Of a DNA stretch of 55,331 nt, positions 1 through 7,992 are shown piece after piece. Under the pieces are notes generated by a model. That model was not told the DNA's origin. It saw only the letters and a list, made by a program, of their open reading frames with translations, and did not search any database. Made by a program: the position numbers and the translations under genes. Source of the DNA: Piscinibacter defluvii (GTDB lineage: Bacteria > Pseudomonadota > Gammaproteobacteria > Burkholderiales > Burkholderiaceae_C); contig NZ_RCHJ01000030.1 in the NCBI RefSeq assembly GCF_004011805.1, forward strand, positions 1 through 55,331, read 5' to 3'. Within the stretch, counting starts at the first letter, position 1; each line of letters starts with the position of its first letter.

Positions 1-327
1 ATGGACATAGCCTCGGCCGAGCCGATCCGATGACGCGGCAGCAGGCCTGCCCGGTTCGGCCGCACGCGAGGGTCGGGCGATGAGCGCGGGGCACGACCAC
101 GCCCCTGTCGGCGACGACCAAGGAGCGCCCGCTTCGCTGGGCGTTAGTGCCGACCTGCGCCTTCCTTTTTGCAGCGGTCGTGGGGGGCGGCGTTCCGGAC
201 GGTGCACATGGTCAAGGGTTCGCTGATGCCACTGGACGACAAGGAGCGCCACCATTCGATGGACGTCGGCCAGGAGGTCATCAACGAATGCAAGCTCGAA
301 CTTCAAACGACTTGAGCCCGAAGTCCG
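1..327. other. Window edge, no confident gene
   Basis: No complete gene is recognised here. A short plus-strand reading frame is open from 148 and ends with a stop at 313-315. It contains an ATG at 208 that would encode 35 residues beginning MVKGSLMPLDDKERHH. It could be the tail of a decayed gene or a very small protein, and I cannot assign it to a family. The GC-rich sequence leaves other frames open by chance. Confidence 0.3.
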
Positions 328-558
328 GTGTTTCGTCACTTGATGCATGGCCCGGTGGCGCTCACGCTGCTGCTGATCTGGATCGCCATCGTCGTGATTG
401 CGCTCGGGCTGTACTGGCTGTGGCCGCGTCGCAAGCCCAAGCCGTCGGTGCCGGTGCCACAGAAGTACGCTCATCGGCTCGGCGAGCGCTTCCGGAACAA
501 GCGTCCCACGTCGAAGGCGTCCAAGGCAGGCGGCGGGCAAAAGGGGCCCAGCCCATAG
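328..558 (+). CDS. Small single-pass membrane protein
   Basis: This encodes about 76 aa from a GTG at 328, or 71 aa from the ATG at 343. One strongly hydrophobic segment (residues about 10-32, rich in L, I, V and W) is followed by a basic Pro/Lys/Arg tail ending in a Gly/Lys-rich stretch, which suggests an inner-membrane anchor with a cytoplasmic positive tail. It stops 19 bp before the eptA-like gene and probably shares its transcript. No family is recognised. The existence of the gene is inferred from the clean membrane-protein pattern and its position. Confidence 0.5.
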   Translation: MFRHLMHGPVALTLLLIWIAIVVIALGLYWLWPRRKPKPSVPVPQKYAHRLGERFRNKRPTSKASKAGGGQKGPSP

Positions 559-577
559 AGCTCGCCGCACGGACGCC

Positions 578-2242
578 ATGACGTTCCCCCGTCAAATCCC
601 CACCGCCAGCTTGTCCTGGCTGGCCGGCCTGTGGATGCTCGCCATCGACAACACGGTCTTCTGGCGCACGCTGTGGGCGGGCCGTGACGACTCGTCGCTG
701 CGCAGCGTGTTCGCCCTGGCAGGACTCGCGCTGGTGCTGTGGGCACTGTTGAGCCTGATGGTACGGCTGCTGTGCTGGCCTCGGCTCGCCAAGCCCGCAG
801 TCGTCGTATTGCTGCTGGTGGCAGCGGCGGCAGCGCACTTCATCGGCAGCTACGGCATCCTGATCGACAAAGGCATGATTCGCAATGTGCTGCAGACCGA
901 CTGGCGCGAGGCCGGCGATCTGGCTTCCGTGCCGTTGCTGATCGACTTGGCGCTGCGCGGGCTCCTGCCCGCCGCGCTGGTTGTCGTGTTGCGCATCGAA
1001 TTCGTCTCGTGGCGCGCGGCCGCCATGGGCGTCGCAAGGCACGCCGCGCTGACGATCGGTCTGGCGCTGGCCTTCGCCGCGGCGTTCTACGGCGACTACG
1101 CCAGCGCCGCGCGCAACCAGCGCGAACTGCGGCACGTGCTGACGCCCACCAATGTTCTCAACGGCTTCTACGGCCTGTGGAAGGAGCGCAGTCGGGCAGA
1201 CCGGAAACTGACGCGGGTGGGTGAGGATGCCCGGCGCGCGCCGCCGCAGGCCAGACCGCTGCGGGTGGTGCTGGTGGTGGGCGAGACGGCCCGGGCCGCG
1301 AACTTTTCTCTCGGCGGCTACGGCCGCCCGACGAACCAGGCCCTCGTTGGCAAGGACGTGGTGTACTTCTCCGACGTCACGGCCTGCGGTACCGACACTG
1401 CAACGTCGCTGCCCTGCATGTTCTCGGATCTGGGCGCCGAGCGCTTCTCGGTGGCCGCGGCCGGGGCGCGCGAGAACGTGCTCGACGTTCTCGCTCGTGC
1501 CGGGGTATCGGTCCGCTGGCTCGACAACAACTCCGGATGCAAGGGGGTGTGCCAGCGCGTGCCCAGCGTGGACTTGTCACGCAACACCGATCCCGGGCTG
1601 TGCGACGGGCGCGAGTGCCTGGACGGCGTGCTCGTGAGGGGCCTGCGCGAAGGGCTGGCGGGCTCGGCCGGCGCTGGAGCGCTCGTGGACGAAGACGGCC
1701 TCACCGTGCTGCACATGAAAGGCAGCCACGGGCCGGCCTACCACCGGCGCTATCCGCCCTCGTCTCGCCGATTCGAGCCCACCTGCGACACCAACGAGAT
1801 CCAGCGTTGCAGCCAGGACGCCTTGCGCAACACCTACGACAACAGCATCGTGTACACGAGCGAGATCCTGGCCCAGACCATCGATGTGCTGGCCGCGCAG
1901 GCCGACCGGGTCGACAGCGTCCTGCTCTATGCGTCGGATCACGGTGAGTCCCTGGGCGAGAAGGGGGTCTACCTGCACGGCCTGCCGCGCATCGTGGCTC
2001 CCGCCGAGCAGACCAGCATTCCGATGATCGCCTGGTTGTCGGCAGGCGCACAGCAACGCCTGGGTGTCAGCCGCGCCGCCTTGCAGCAGACCGCGTCGAA
2101 GAGCTATTCGCACGACAACCTCGCGCCCACCCTGCTCGGGGCGTTCGGCGTGCAGACCCGCGCCTACCGGGCCGAGCTGGACCTGCTGGTCCAGGCGAGG
2201 GCCGTTCGCGAGCCCGGCCTGGGCGACCGTGCGTCGCGGTAA
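578..2242 (+). CDS. eptA: Phosphoethanolamine-lipid A transferase, EptA family
   Basis: This 554-aa protein is close to the usual EptA length of about 550. It begins with several transmembrane helices (roughly residues 10-170), followed by a periplasmic sulfatase-fold domain. Family motifs are visible: VVGETARAANFSLGGY (metal-binding Glu), ACGTDTATSLPCMF with the expected nucleophile near Thr274, and YASDHGESLGE toward the C-terminus. By family, it transfers phosphoethanolamine from phosphatidylethanolamine to lipid A phosphates at the periplasmic face of the inner membrane, lowering surface charge and polymyxin sensitivity. The ATG at 578 gives the membrane-domain start seen in relatives; the open frame continues further upstream but those residues do not look like protein. 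Cysteines pairing up in the periplasmic domain fit the family. Exact substrate (lipid A or another acceptor) is inferred. Confidence 0.92.
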   Translation: MTFPRQIPTASLSWLAGLWMLAIDNTVFWRTLWAGRDDSSLRSVFALAGLALVLWALLSLMVRLLCWPRLAKPAVVVLLLVAAAAAHFIGSYGILIDKGMIRNVLQTDWREAGDLASVPLLIDLALRGLLPAALVVVLRIEFVSWRAAAMGVARHAALTIGLALAFAAAFYGDYASAARNQRELRHVLTPTNVLNGFYGLWKERSRADRKLTRVGEDARRAPPQARPLRVVLVVGETARAANFSLGGYGRPTNQALVGKDVVYFSDVTACGTDTATSLPCMFSDLGAERFSVAAAGARENVLDVLARAGVSVRWLDNNSGCKGVCQRVPSVDLSRNTDPGLCDGRECLDGVLVRGLREGLAGSAGAGALVDEDGLTVLHMKGSHGPAYHRRYPPSSRRFEPTCDTNEIQRCSQDALRNTYDNSIVYTSEILAQTIDVLAAQADRVDSVLLYASDHGESLGEKGVYLHGLPRIVAPAEQTSIPMIAWLSAGAQQRLGVSRAALQQTASKSYSHDNLAPTLLGAFGVQTRAYRAELDLLVQARAVREPGLGDRASR

Positions 2243-2358
2243 AGGTGACGGGATAGAGGCACCATGGCACCATGCCAGCCCGTTGCCGTGCTGCGTGCAG
2301 CACCGGCTGAGCCAAATGCCCTGCGCCGGGATGCAGCTTGCTCCAGCGGTGAATGAAC

Positions 2359-2364
2359 AAGGAG
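2359..2364 (+). promoter_or_regulatory. Ribosome binding site deciding the ATPase start
   Basis: AAGGAG lies 6 bases before the ATG at 2371. An upstream in-frame ATG at 2353 would place this sequence inside the coding region and has no comparable Shine-Dalgarno sequence, so 2371 is the likely start. Confidence 0.75.
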
Positions 2365-2370
2365 AACGAC

Positions 2371-5058
2371 ATGGCCGAACCGCTGAAACTCAGACTCGAC
2401 ATCCCCCTGCTGCTGCCGTCGGTGACCGAGGTGCAGGACCCGTGCGTGCAGCGGCTGGTGCAGGCGCTGGCGGGCCGCGAGGGCATTTCCACGGTGCATG
2501 TTGCCGACGCACAGGAGGCAGCCGCGGCCCAACTGTGCATTCACTACGACCCCAAGGTGTTGTCCCTCAGCCGCGTGCGGGAATTGGCGCATGCGGCCGG
2601 TGCGCAGCTGAGCGACCGTTTCGGGCACCTGCTGCTGCGAACGTCCACGCTGCACGCCCGCGCCGCGCGCACGCTCACCTCCCGGGTGGAGGCCTTGGCG
2701 GGTGTGGTCGAAGCCGAGGTCACGGCAGGCGGCGCCGTGCGCATCGAATTCGACCGGCAACAGACGACTGCGGGCAAGCTGGACGAGGCCTTGCGCGAGA
2801 TGGGCCTCGATCCGCAACCGAGTGCGCGGGCGCAGGAGCCGGCGGGCACGGCCCCTGACAGCCATGACCACCGTGACGGTCACACTCATGGCCACGACAA
2901 GGATCACCAGCACGATCGCGATCATCAGGAAGAACACGGCCGCCGCCCGGCCGGCACGGTGGCCCAAAGCGGCGCCGCCAAAGCGCATGACCATGGCGCA
3001 GACGACCACGGCGCGGAGCACGCCGACGAAGCCGGGCATGCCGGGCACAGCCATGAACATGGCGGCGGCCTCTTCGGCGAAAGAACCGAACTCGTGTTCG
3101 CGCTGCTGGCCGGCGCCGCCGTCCTCGTCGGCTGGCTGCTCGAATGGCGCGGCCTGGCGCCACAGGTCGTCAGCACGGGCCTGTACGTGGCGGCCTACGT
3201 CTTCGGCGGTTACTACACGCTGAGGGAAGCGATCGAGAACATCCGCGCCAAGCGCTTCGAGATCGACACGCTGATGCTGGTGGCCGCTGCAGGCGCGGCG
3301 GCCCTGGGGGAGTGGGCCGAAGGCGGTCTGCTGCTGTTCCTCTTCAGCCTCGGGCATTCGCTGGAGCACTACGCGATGGGCCGCGCCCGCAAGGCGATCG
3401 AGGCGCTGGCCAAGCTGGCCCCCGAAACGGCGCAGGTGCGGCGCGAGGACGCGCGGGTCGAAGAAGTCCGCGTCGAGGCGCTGCAGGTGGGCGACGTGGT
3501 GATCGTGCGTCCCAACGAGCGGCTGCCCGCCGACGGGTTTGTCGTGCAAGGGCAATCCAGCGTGAACCAGGCACCGGTCACCGGCGAAAGCGTTCCGGTG
3601 GACAAGCATCCGGTGGACGACCGCGAGCAGGCGCTCCAGGGCTTCGACAAGCTGGCGGCCGCGCATCGGGTGTTTGCCGGCACCATCAATGGCAGCGGAG
3701 TGCTCGAGGTGATGGTCGCCCGGCGGTCGTCCGAGTCGACCATGGCACGGGTGGTCAAGCTGGTGACCGAGGCCGAGACCCAGCGCTCGCCGACCCAGAA
3801 CTTCACCGAGAAGTTCGAACGCATCTTCGTTCCGGCGGTGCTGGTGCTCGTCGTGCTGCTGATGTTCGCCGGGCTGGTGATCGACGAGCCCTTCAGCGCC
3901 AGCTTCTACCGCGCGATGGCCGTGCTGGTGGCCGCCAGTCCGTGCGCGCTGGCCATCTCGGTGCCCAGCGCGGTGCTCAGCGGCGTGGCCCGGGCGGGCC
4001 GCAGCGGCGTGCTGGTCAAGGGCGGCGGGCCGCTGGAGAACCTGGGCACGCTGACGGCGATCGCCTTCGACAAGACCGGCACGCTCACCGAAGGCAAGCC
4101 GCGCCTGGTGGACGTGGTGCCCGCGCAGCCAGGCGGCGAGGAGGAACTGCTGGCGGTGGCGCTGGCGGTGGAGGAGCACAGCGACCACCCGCTGGCCAGT
4201 GCCATTGTGCAGGGCGCGCGCGAGCGGCTGCAGGGCAAGCCGCAGCAGGTGCGCATCGATGGGCTGCAGAGCATCACCGGGCGCGGCGTGAAGGCGCGCC
4301 TGGGCTCAGAGGAGGTGCACCTGGGCAAGGCGGCGCTGTTCGATGAAGTGCCCGGCCAACCGATGCCGGCCGAGCTGAGGTCTGCCAACGAGCGGCTGAT
4401 GGCCGACGGCCGGACCACCATGGTGCTGCGCGTCGGCGAGCGCTATCTCGGTGTTCTCGGGGTCATGGACACCCCGCGCCCGGCAGCCGCCACCGTGATG
4501 CGCCAGCTCCAGGAACTGGGGATCAAGCGCCTGATCATGATTTCAGGCGACAACCAGCGTGTGGCGGAGTCGGTCGCCAGGAGCGTCGGTCTCACCGAAG
4601 CGCAGGGCGATCTGATGCCCGAGCAGAAGGTGGGCGCCATCAAGGCGCTGCGCGTGGACGCAGGCAAGGTGGCGATGGTGGGCGACGGCGTCAACGACGC
4701 GCCGGCGATGGCCAACGCAACGGTCGGCATCGCGATGGGTGCGGCCGGCTCAGATGTCGCGCTGGAGACCGCCGACGTGGCCTTGATGGCCGACGACCTG
4801 GCGCAGCTGCCATTCGCCGTCGGGCTGTCGCGGCGCACCAGCCGGGTCATCCGGCAGAACCTGTGGGTGAGCCTGGGCGTCGTCGCCGTGCTCATTCCTT
4901 CGACGATCCTCGGACTGAACATCGGCACGGCCGTGCTGTTCCACGAAGGGTCGACGCTGCTGGTCGTCATGAACGCCCTGCGACTGCTGACCTATGAATT
5001 CAAGGGAGCGCTGCCGCCGGGACAGTCGGCCCCGGAAGCCGCCGCGCAAAACGTCTGA
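2371..5058 (+). CDS. P1B-4-type heavy-metal-transporting ATPase
   Basis: This is an ATP-driven metal exporter of 895 aa. The ATG at 2371 is preferred over the one at 2353 because AAGGAG lies 6 bases before it. The first ~150 residues resemble two heavy-metal-associated folds but lack the CxxC pair. A linker rich in His and Asp (about residues 165-232) follows and probably binds metal. The core carries SPC in the sixth core helix (about residue 523), DKTGTLT (about 567), HSDHPLA in the nucleotide domain, GDGVNDAP (about 771) and HEGST...MNALR in the last helix (about 858). SPC with HEG(S/G)T is the P1B-4 signature (Co, Zn, Fe or Cd efflux), as opposed to the CPC of ZntA and CopA. The metal is inferred, not shown. 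The CusF-like gene begins 10 bp downstream. Confidence 0.93.
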   Translation: MAEPLKLRLDIPLLLPSVTEVQDPCVQRLVQALAGREGISTVHVADAQEAAAAQLCIHYDPKVLSLSRVRELAHAAGAQLSDRFGHLLLRTSTLHARAARTLTSRVEALAGVVEAEVTAGGAVRIEFDRQQTTAGKLDEALREMGLDPQPSARAQEPAGTAPDSHDHRDGHTHGHDKDHQHDRDHQEEHGRRPAGTVAQSGAAKAHDHGADDHGAEHADEAGHAGHSHEHGGGLFGERTELVFALLAGAAVLVGWLLEWRGLAPQVVSTGLYVAAYVFGGYYTLREAIENIRAKRFEIDTLMLVAAAGAAALGEWAEGGLLLFLFSLGHSLEHYAMGRARKAIEALAKLAPETAQVRREDARVEEVRVEALQVGDVVIVRPNERLPADGFVVQGQSSVNQAPVTGESVPVDKHPVDDREQALQGFDKLAAAHRVFAGTINGSGVLEVMVARRSSESTMARVVKLVTEAETQRSPTQNFTEKFERIFVPAVLVLVVLLMFAGLVIDEPFSASFYRAMAVLVAASPCALAISVPSAVLSGVARAGRSGVLVKGGGPLENLGTLTAIAFDKTGTLTEGKPRLVDVVPAQPGGEEELLAVALAVEEHSDHPLASAIVQGARERLQGKPQQVRIDGLQSITGRGVKARLGSEEVHLGKAALFDEVPGQPMPAELRSANERLMADGRTTMVLRVGERYLGVLGVMDTPRPAAATVMRQLQELGIKRLIMISGDNQRVAESVARSVGLTEAQGDLMPEQKVGAIKALRVDAGKVAMVGDGVNDAPAMANATVGIAMGAAGSDVALETADVALMADDLAQLPFAVGLSRRTSRVIRQNLWVSLGVVAVLIPSTILGLNIGTAVLFHEGSTLLVVMNALRLLTYEFKGALPPGQSAPEAAAQNV

Positions 5059-5068
5059 TGGGGGTCAC

Positions 5069-5386
5069 ATGATGAAGCGCCGTCTCTTGCTGCAAAGCCT
5101 GGGCACTGCCGCAGCGGCGACAGCCACGTCGGCCGGAATGGCCGAGCCGTTGCCGTCCGATCCCCTGCGCGGCGAAATCGTCAAGATCGATCCGGAGCGC
5201 GGGACGGTCGAGCTGCAGCACGAACCGATTCCGTACCTGCGTCTGCCTGGCAAGCGCACCGTCTTCCGCTACTACCACCCGACCGTCGTGCTGCGCGTGA
5301 AAGCGGGCGATCGCGTCATCTTCCGGGCGGACCGGTTCGACGGCGCGCTCGTGGTCACTGGTCCGATGATCCCGTTGCCGAAATGA
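5069..5386 (+). CDS. CusF-like periplasmic protein lacking the usual metal ligands
   Basis: This 105-aa protein has an N-terminal export signal (MMKRRLLLQSLG followed by Ala-rich residues to about 28). The mature part reads as a small OB-fold beta-barrel of the CusF/CopK-like type: RGEIVKIDPERGTVELQH, then PIP, then VLRVKAGDRVIF. In CusF, copper is bound by His, Trp and two Met residues in a P-x-M-x-M-x-F stretch. Here that stretch reads LPGKRTVFRYYHP, so both Met and the Trp are missing and only a His before PIP is kept. It may bind another metal such as Zn or Co, or act structurally. It follows the P1B-4 ATPase by 10 bp, so it is probably co-transcribed and works in the same metal response. 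Confidence 0.7.
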   Translation: MMKRRLLLQSLGTAAAATATSAGMAEPLPSDPLRGEIVKIDPERGTVELQHEPIPYLRLPGKRTVFRYYHPTVVLRVKAGDRVIFRADRFDGALVVTGPMIPLPK

Positions 5387-5422
5387 CGGCAGCAGATCTC
5401 GCTGTCACAACTCCAGTCAGCC

Positions 5423-5860
5423 TCAACGCCGAGGATCGGACGAGGCTAGCTTGAACTCTTTTAGTTCATCATTGAGCGCGTTGAGAGCCACCTGATAGAG
5501 GATCGCGTTCTGCGCGAATTCAGCGCGCTCCAGATCCATGTCCACCGTATTGCCGTCAAGGTTGGACTGCGCAGGCTGCCGGTACTGGACCAGGGACGCC
5601 GTGCTGAGCTGAAAGTCCGCGGCACCCACGTAGCCTTCGCCGGAACTCGTCTGCGCGGACTGATTGTCCAGAGCGCGCCGCAGCGCGGCGCTGAAATTGA
5701 GGTCCGTTGCTTTGTAGCCGGGCGTGTCCGCGTTGGCAATGTTCGAGGCCAGCATGGCTTGCCTCTTGGCCCGCAGAATGAGAGCCTGGCCGTTGAAGTC
5801 GTCGTCTTTGGCGGCTGCTCCTGCGGCCCATCGACCCGCCACAAAGCGCAGTGTCTCCAC
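5423..5860 (-). CDS. FlgB-like flagellar rod protein, orphan
   Basis: This 145-aa protein contains the FlgB signature LASNIANADTPGYKATDLNF (about residues 37-56) and a C-terminal segment of the rod-protein type (DMDLERAEFAQNAILYQVALNALN). FlgB forms the proximal rod of the flagellar basal body and is usually about 135 aa. The GTG start at 5860 has AAGGA 5 bases upstream. The first 25 residues (GRWAAGAAAKDDD) are unlike typical FlgB. No other flagellar gene is near, whereas flgB normally heads the flgBCDEF operon, so this is a second, isolated copy, either repurposed or left behind by rearrangement. Confidence 0.8.
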   Translation of the reverse strand: METLRFVAGRWAAGAAAKDDDFNGQALILRAKRQAMLASNIANADTPGYKATDLNFSAALRRALDNQSAQTSSGEGYVGAADFQLSTASLVQYRQPAQSNLDGNTVDMDLERAEFAQNAILYQVALNALNDELKEFKLASSDPRR

Positions 5861-5970
5861 GGAATTCCTTCAGCGCCAGCCCCGACGGCCGCGTGAGCGT
5901 AGTATCGGCGCGAGCCGACCGATGATCCGCACAAGAAGCCGGGCATTCGCCCAGCTTTTTTCGACGTGCT

Positions 5971-6291
5971 TCATGCCGCCGGCTTACCGCATCCGGCGCA
6001 GAACTTCGCGCCCGCGCCAAGCGCCACGCCGCACTGGGTGCAGGCGCGGGGCGCGAGAGATGCGCCGCACTGCTGGCAAAAGCGCGCGCTTGCTGGATTG
6101 GATACTTGGCACGCGGGGCAAGCGACCTGCTGCGCGCCAGCCGGCGGGTTCGAGGGCGGAAGACCCGTGCCTCCGCCGTACGGCTGACGGTAGTCATCGT
6201 CGCGATACCCGTCATGGTGGCCGCCTTGACGACGGCCGCCGTGGTGGCCGCCGCCATGATGGCCGCCGAAGAGTCGATCGAGGATTCCCAT
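5971..6291 (-). CDS. Small double zinc-ribbon protein with Gly/His-rich N-terminus
   Basis: This 106-aa protein opens with an amphipathic MGILDRLFGG, followed by a Gly/His-rich stretch (HHGGGHHGGRRQGGHH), and ends with two adjacent zinc ribbons: CPAC...CQQCG, then CTQCG...CAGCG. The eight Cys residues in four CxxC pairs are a textbook double zinc-ribbon. No catalytic domain is present. The His stretch could add further metal binding. The gene lies between the FlgB-like gene and the DUF6328-like gene, all on the same strand. Function is unknown; metal binding is a reasonable inference from the ligands. Confidence 0.75.
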   Translation of the reverse strand: MGILDRLFGGHHGGGHHGGRRQGGHHDGYRDDDYRQPYGGGTGLPPSNPPAGAQQVACPACQVSNPASARFCQQCGASLAPRACTQCGVALGAGAKFCAGCGKPAA

Positions 6292-6333
6292 GCCTTGTTC
6301 CTTTCAAGCTGCCCATGTTGGACCGGCGCAGAT

Positions 6334-6840
6334 TCAAACAATTCCCCGACTTCGCCATCGTCTCGGCAAGATACACCAGACGCCGACGGTCAAGAGCCCG
6401 ATCGCCGCCGCCGCCACGTTGCCCACCATGTGCCCGAGCACGGCCGACAACACGACCTGGGTTGCCGACACCAGCGCCAGCGCCAGCGCGAAAGCGCCGA
6501 CGACGATCTGCCGTGTGGCGAGTGCCTTGAAGGCGGCGCGGTCGGTGAGCGGGCGCAGCAACCGGTGCTGCACTGCGGGCGCGGACAACAGCACCAAGCT
6601 CGCGATCGAGAGCAGGAAGGTGGCGAGGAACACATTCTTCTCCGCACCCACCAGCGCGGCGAAGCCCGGAGCGAACGGCACCGCGATGAGAAAGGCGGAC
6701 AGCAGTTGTGCGGTGGGCAACAGCACACGCAGTTCCCCCAGCATGTCGGTGAGATCGCCATCCTCGCCGTCCTGTCCGGACCGCGGCGGCGCGACCGCGG
6801 TCTCGGCGCGGTCGGAAGGCAGGGCCTGACGTGCTGTCAT
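6334..6840 (-). CDS. DUF6328-like membrane protein
   Basis: This 168-aa protein has a short charged cytoplasmic N-terminus (about 30 residues, Asp/Glu-rich) followed by four hydrophobic helices. The opening of the membrane part, DLTDMLGELRVLLPTAQLLSAFLI, and the following PF motif resemble the DUF6328 group of four-helix inner-membrane proteins, whose role is not known. It sits 42 bp upstream of the zinc-ribbon gene on the same strand and may be co-transcribed with it. Confidence 0.72.
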   Translation of the reverse strand: MTARQALPSDRAETAVAPPRSGQDGEDGDLTDMLGELRVLLPTAQLLSAFLIAVPFAPGFAALVGAEKNVFLATFLLSIASLVLLSAPAVQHRLLRPLTDRAAFKALATRQIVVGAFALALALVSATQVVLSAVLGHMVGNVAAAAIGLLTVGVWCILPRRWRSRGIV

Positions 6841-6999
6841 TCAAACAGTTTCGCTTGGTTTCATGGGTACTGATCCAGCACCGCCAGGCCACGGACGGTG
6901 AGCCGGTGCCTGTCAAGCGGATGCGCGGCGGAACCATCACGCTGCAGCCGGCTCCTACCATGCGTAGAGCGTCCTTGTCTGGAGGGCTCGGAGTCGTGA

Positions 7000-7227
7000 A
7001 TGAAGCGCAAACGGTCTGGTTTGGTGGTGCTCGGATTGTTCAGTGGCGTGGTTCTCGGCGGGTGTACCGTGGTTCCGACGCATCCTGTTGCTTACCGCCC
7101 AACAGGGTACAGCACCCCGTATGGGAATGGTCATGGCGATGCCGGCTATCGCAGCGGCCAGCGGTACGGCATGGGCCACGGCGGGTTCTCGGGAATGGGC
7201 TACGGGCATCGTGGCGGCCACCACTGA
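7000..7227 (+). CDS. Small Gly/His/Tyr-rich lipoprotein
   Basis: This 75-aa protein has a lipoprotein signal: basic MKRKR, a hydrophobic core and the lipobox LGGC with the modified Cys near residue 22. The mature part is short and low-complexity, dominated by Gly, Tyr and His and ending GHRGGHH. The start has GGAG about 8 bases upstream. It is presumably anchored in the outer membrane with its His-rich tail in the periplasm. No family is recognised. It belongs to a set of small Gly/His-rich proteins scattered through this part of the window. Confidence 0.7.
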   Translation: MKRKRSGLVVLGLFSGVVLGGCTVVPTHPVAYRPTGYSTPYGNGHGDAGYRSGQRYGMGHGGFSGMGYGHRGGHH

Positions 7228-7717
7228 TGAGCGCAGGCGTCGGCGGCGAGCGGTGGTGCTCGCACTGTGCTGCGCGGTCGGGACGGGGACTGCCATGGCG
7301 GGCGAGCGTACGGTGTACCGCTCGGAGTTGCCTGGCGGGCGCGTGCTCTATGCCGATGCGCCCGCCGCGGGGGCCGGCCGCGTGCAAAGGCTGACGGTCG
7401 AACCGCACCCGGTGGACCCGCTGCAGGCACTGGCGGCACAGCGCGCGCTGGCGGCACAGCGCGACGCCCTGCTGCGAGAAGGCCGGATCCGCTCCGAGCG
7501 CCTGGCGCAGATCGATTCCGACGTCAGCAAGACCCGTGAAGAGCTCCAACGCGCGGCAGCCGCGCGCGCCGCCGCGCAAGACGTTCAAGAGGGCGACCGG
7601 CAGGGACGTCGGCTCACGTCAACGTATTGGCAGCGCCAGCAGCGGGCCGCGGACGCCGAAGCGCGTGCGCAAGGGCGTCTTGACGAACTGATTCGGGAGC
7701 GGGCCGTTCTGCAATAG
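7211..7717 (+). CDS. Exported DUF4124-like protein with helical C-terminus
   Basis: From the GTG at 7211 this is 168 aa with a signal peptide: five Arg residues, a hydrophobic AVVLALCCAVGTG core, and likely cleavage after AMA. The mature N-terminus TVYRSELPGGRVLYADAP resembles the short beta-rich DUF4124 domain of exported proteobacterial proteins. The remainder is Ala/Arg/Gln-rich and probably a coiled coil. It overlaps the end of the upstream lipoprotein gene by 17 bp in another frame, suggesting coupled translation. The exact start is uncertain, because no strong Shine-Dalgarno sequence is visible. Confidence 0.65.
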   Translation: MAATTDERRRRRRAVVLALCCAVGTGTAMAGERTVYRSELPGGRVLYADAPAAGAGRVQRLTVEPHPVDPLQALAAQRALAAQRDALLREGRIRSERLAQIDSDVSKTREELQRAAAARAAAQDVQEGDRQGRRLTSTYWQRQQRAADAEARAQGRLDELIRERAVLQ

Positions 7718-7992
7718 AGTTGGTGCTGGCACCCAGCGGCTCGGCACGCGGTGACCGAGCGCGGTCCTTGACGGCGCTCGGCATCGCGGCGCGCCCCACG
7801 CCGCATCGACCTGAGCGGCAACCGCAAAACTACAATCTCCCACTGCGTGCAACGCCCGAAGCGGAAGACGATGCCGATATCGGCGGTCAGCAGGGTGTTC
7901 GCCAGACATGGGCATTGACCGCGTCGGCGGGTTTCGGGAGGACAAGCGCTGCAGATGATCGAGAGCACCAAGACGTGCGTCGCCAGGCACGG

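Noticed and set aside
398-577. N-terminal extension of the EptA-like protein
   Set aside because: The in-frame upstream sequence is Arg/Ser/Gly-rich shadow coding of the small membrane-protein gene; the membrane domain starts properly at 578.
2164-4188. Long minus-strand frame opposite the metal ATPase
   Set aside because: Its composition (His/Arg/Gln-rich) and lack of motifs show it is antisense shadow of the ATPase gene.
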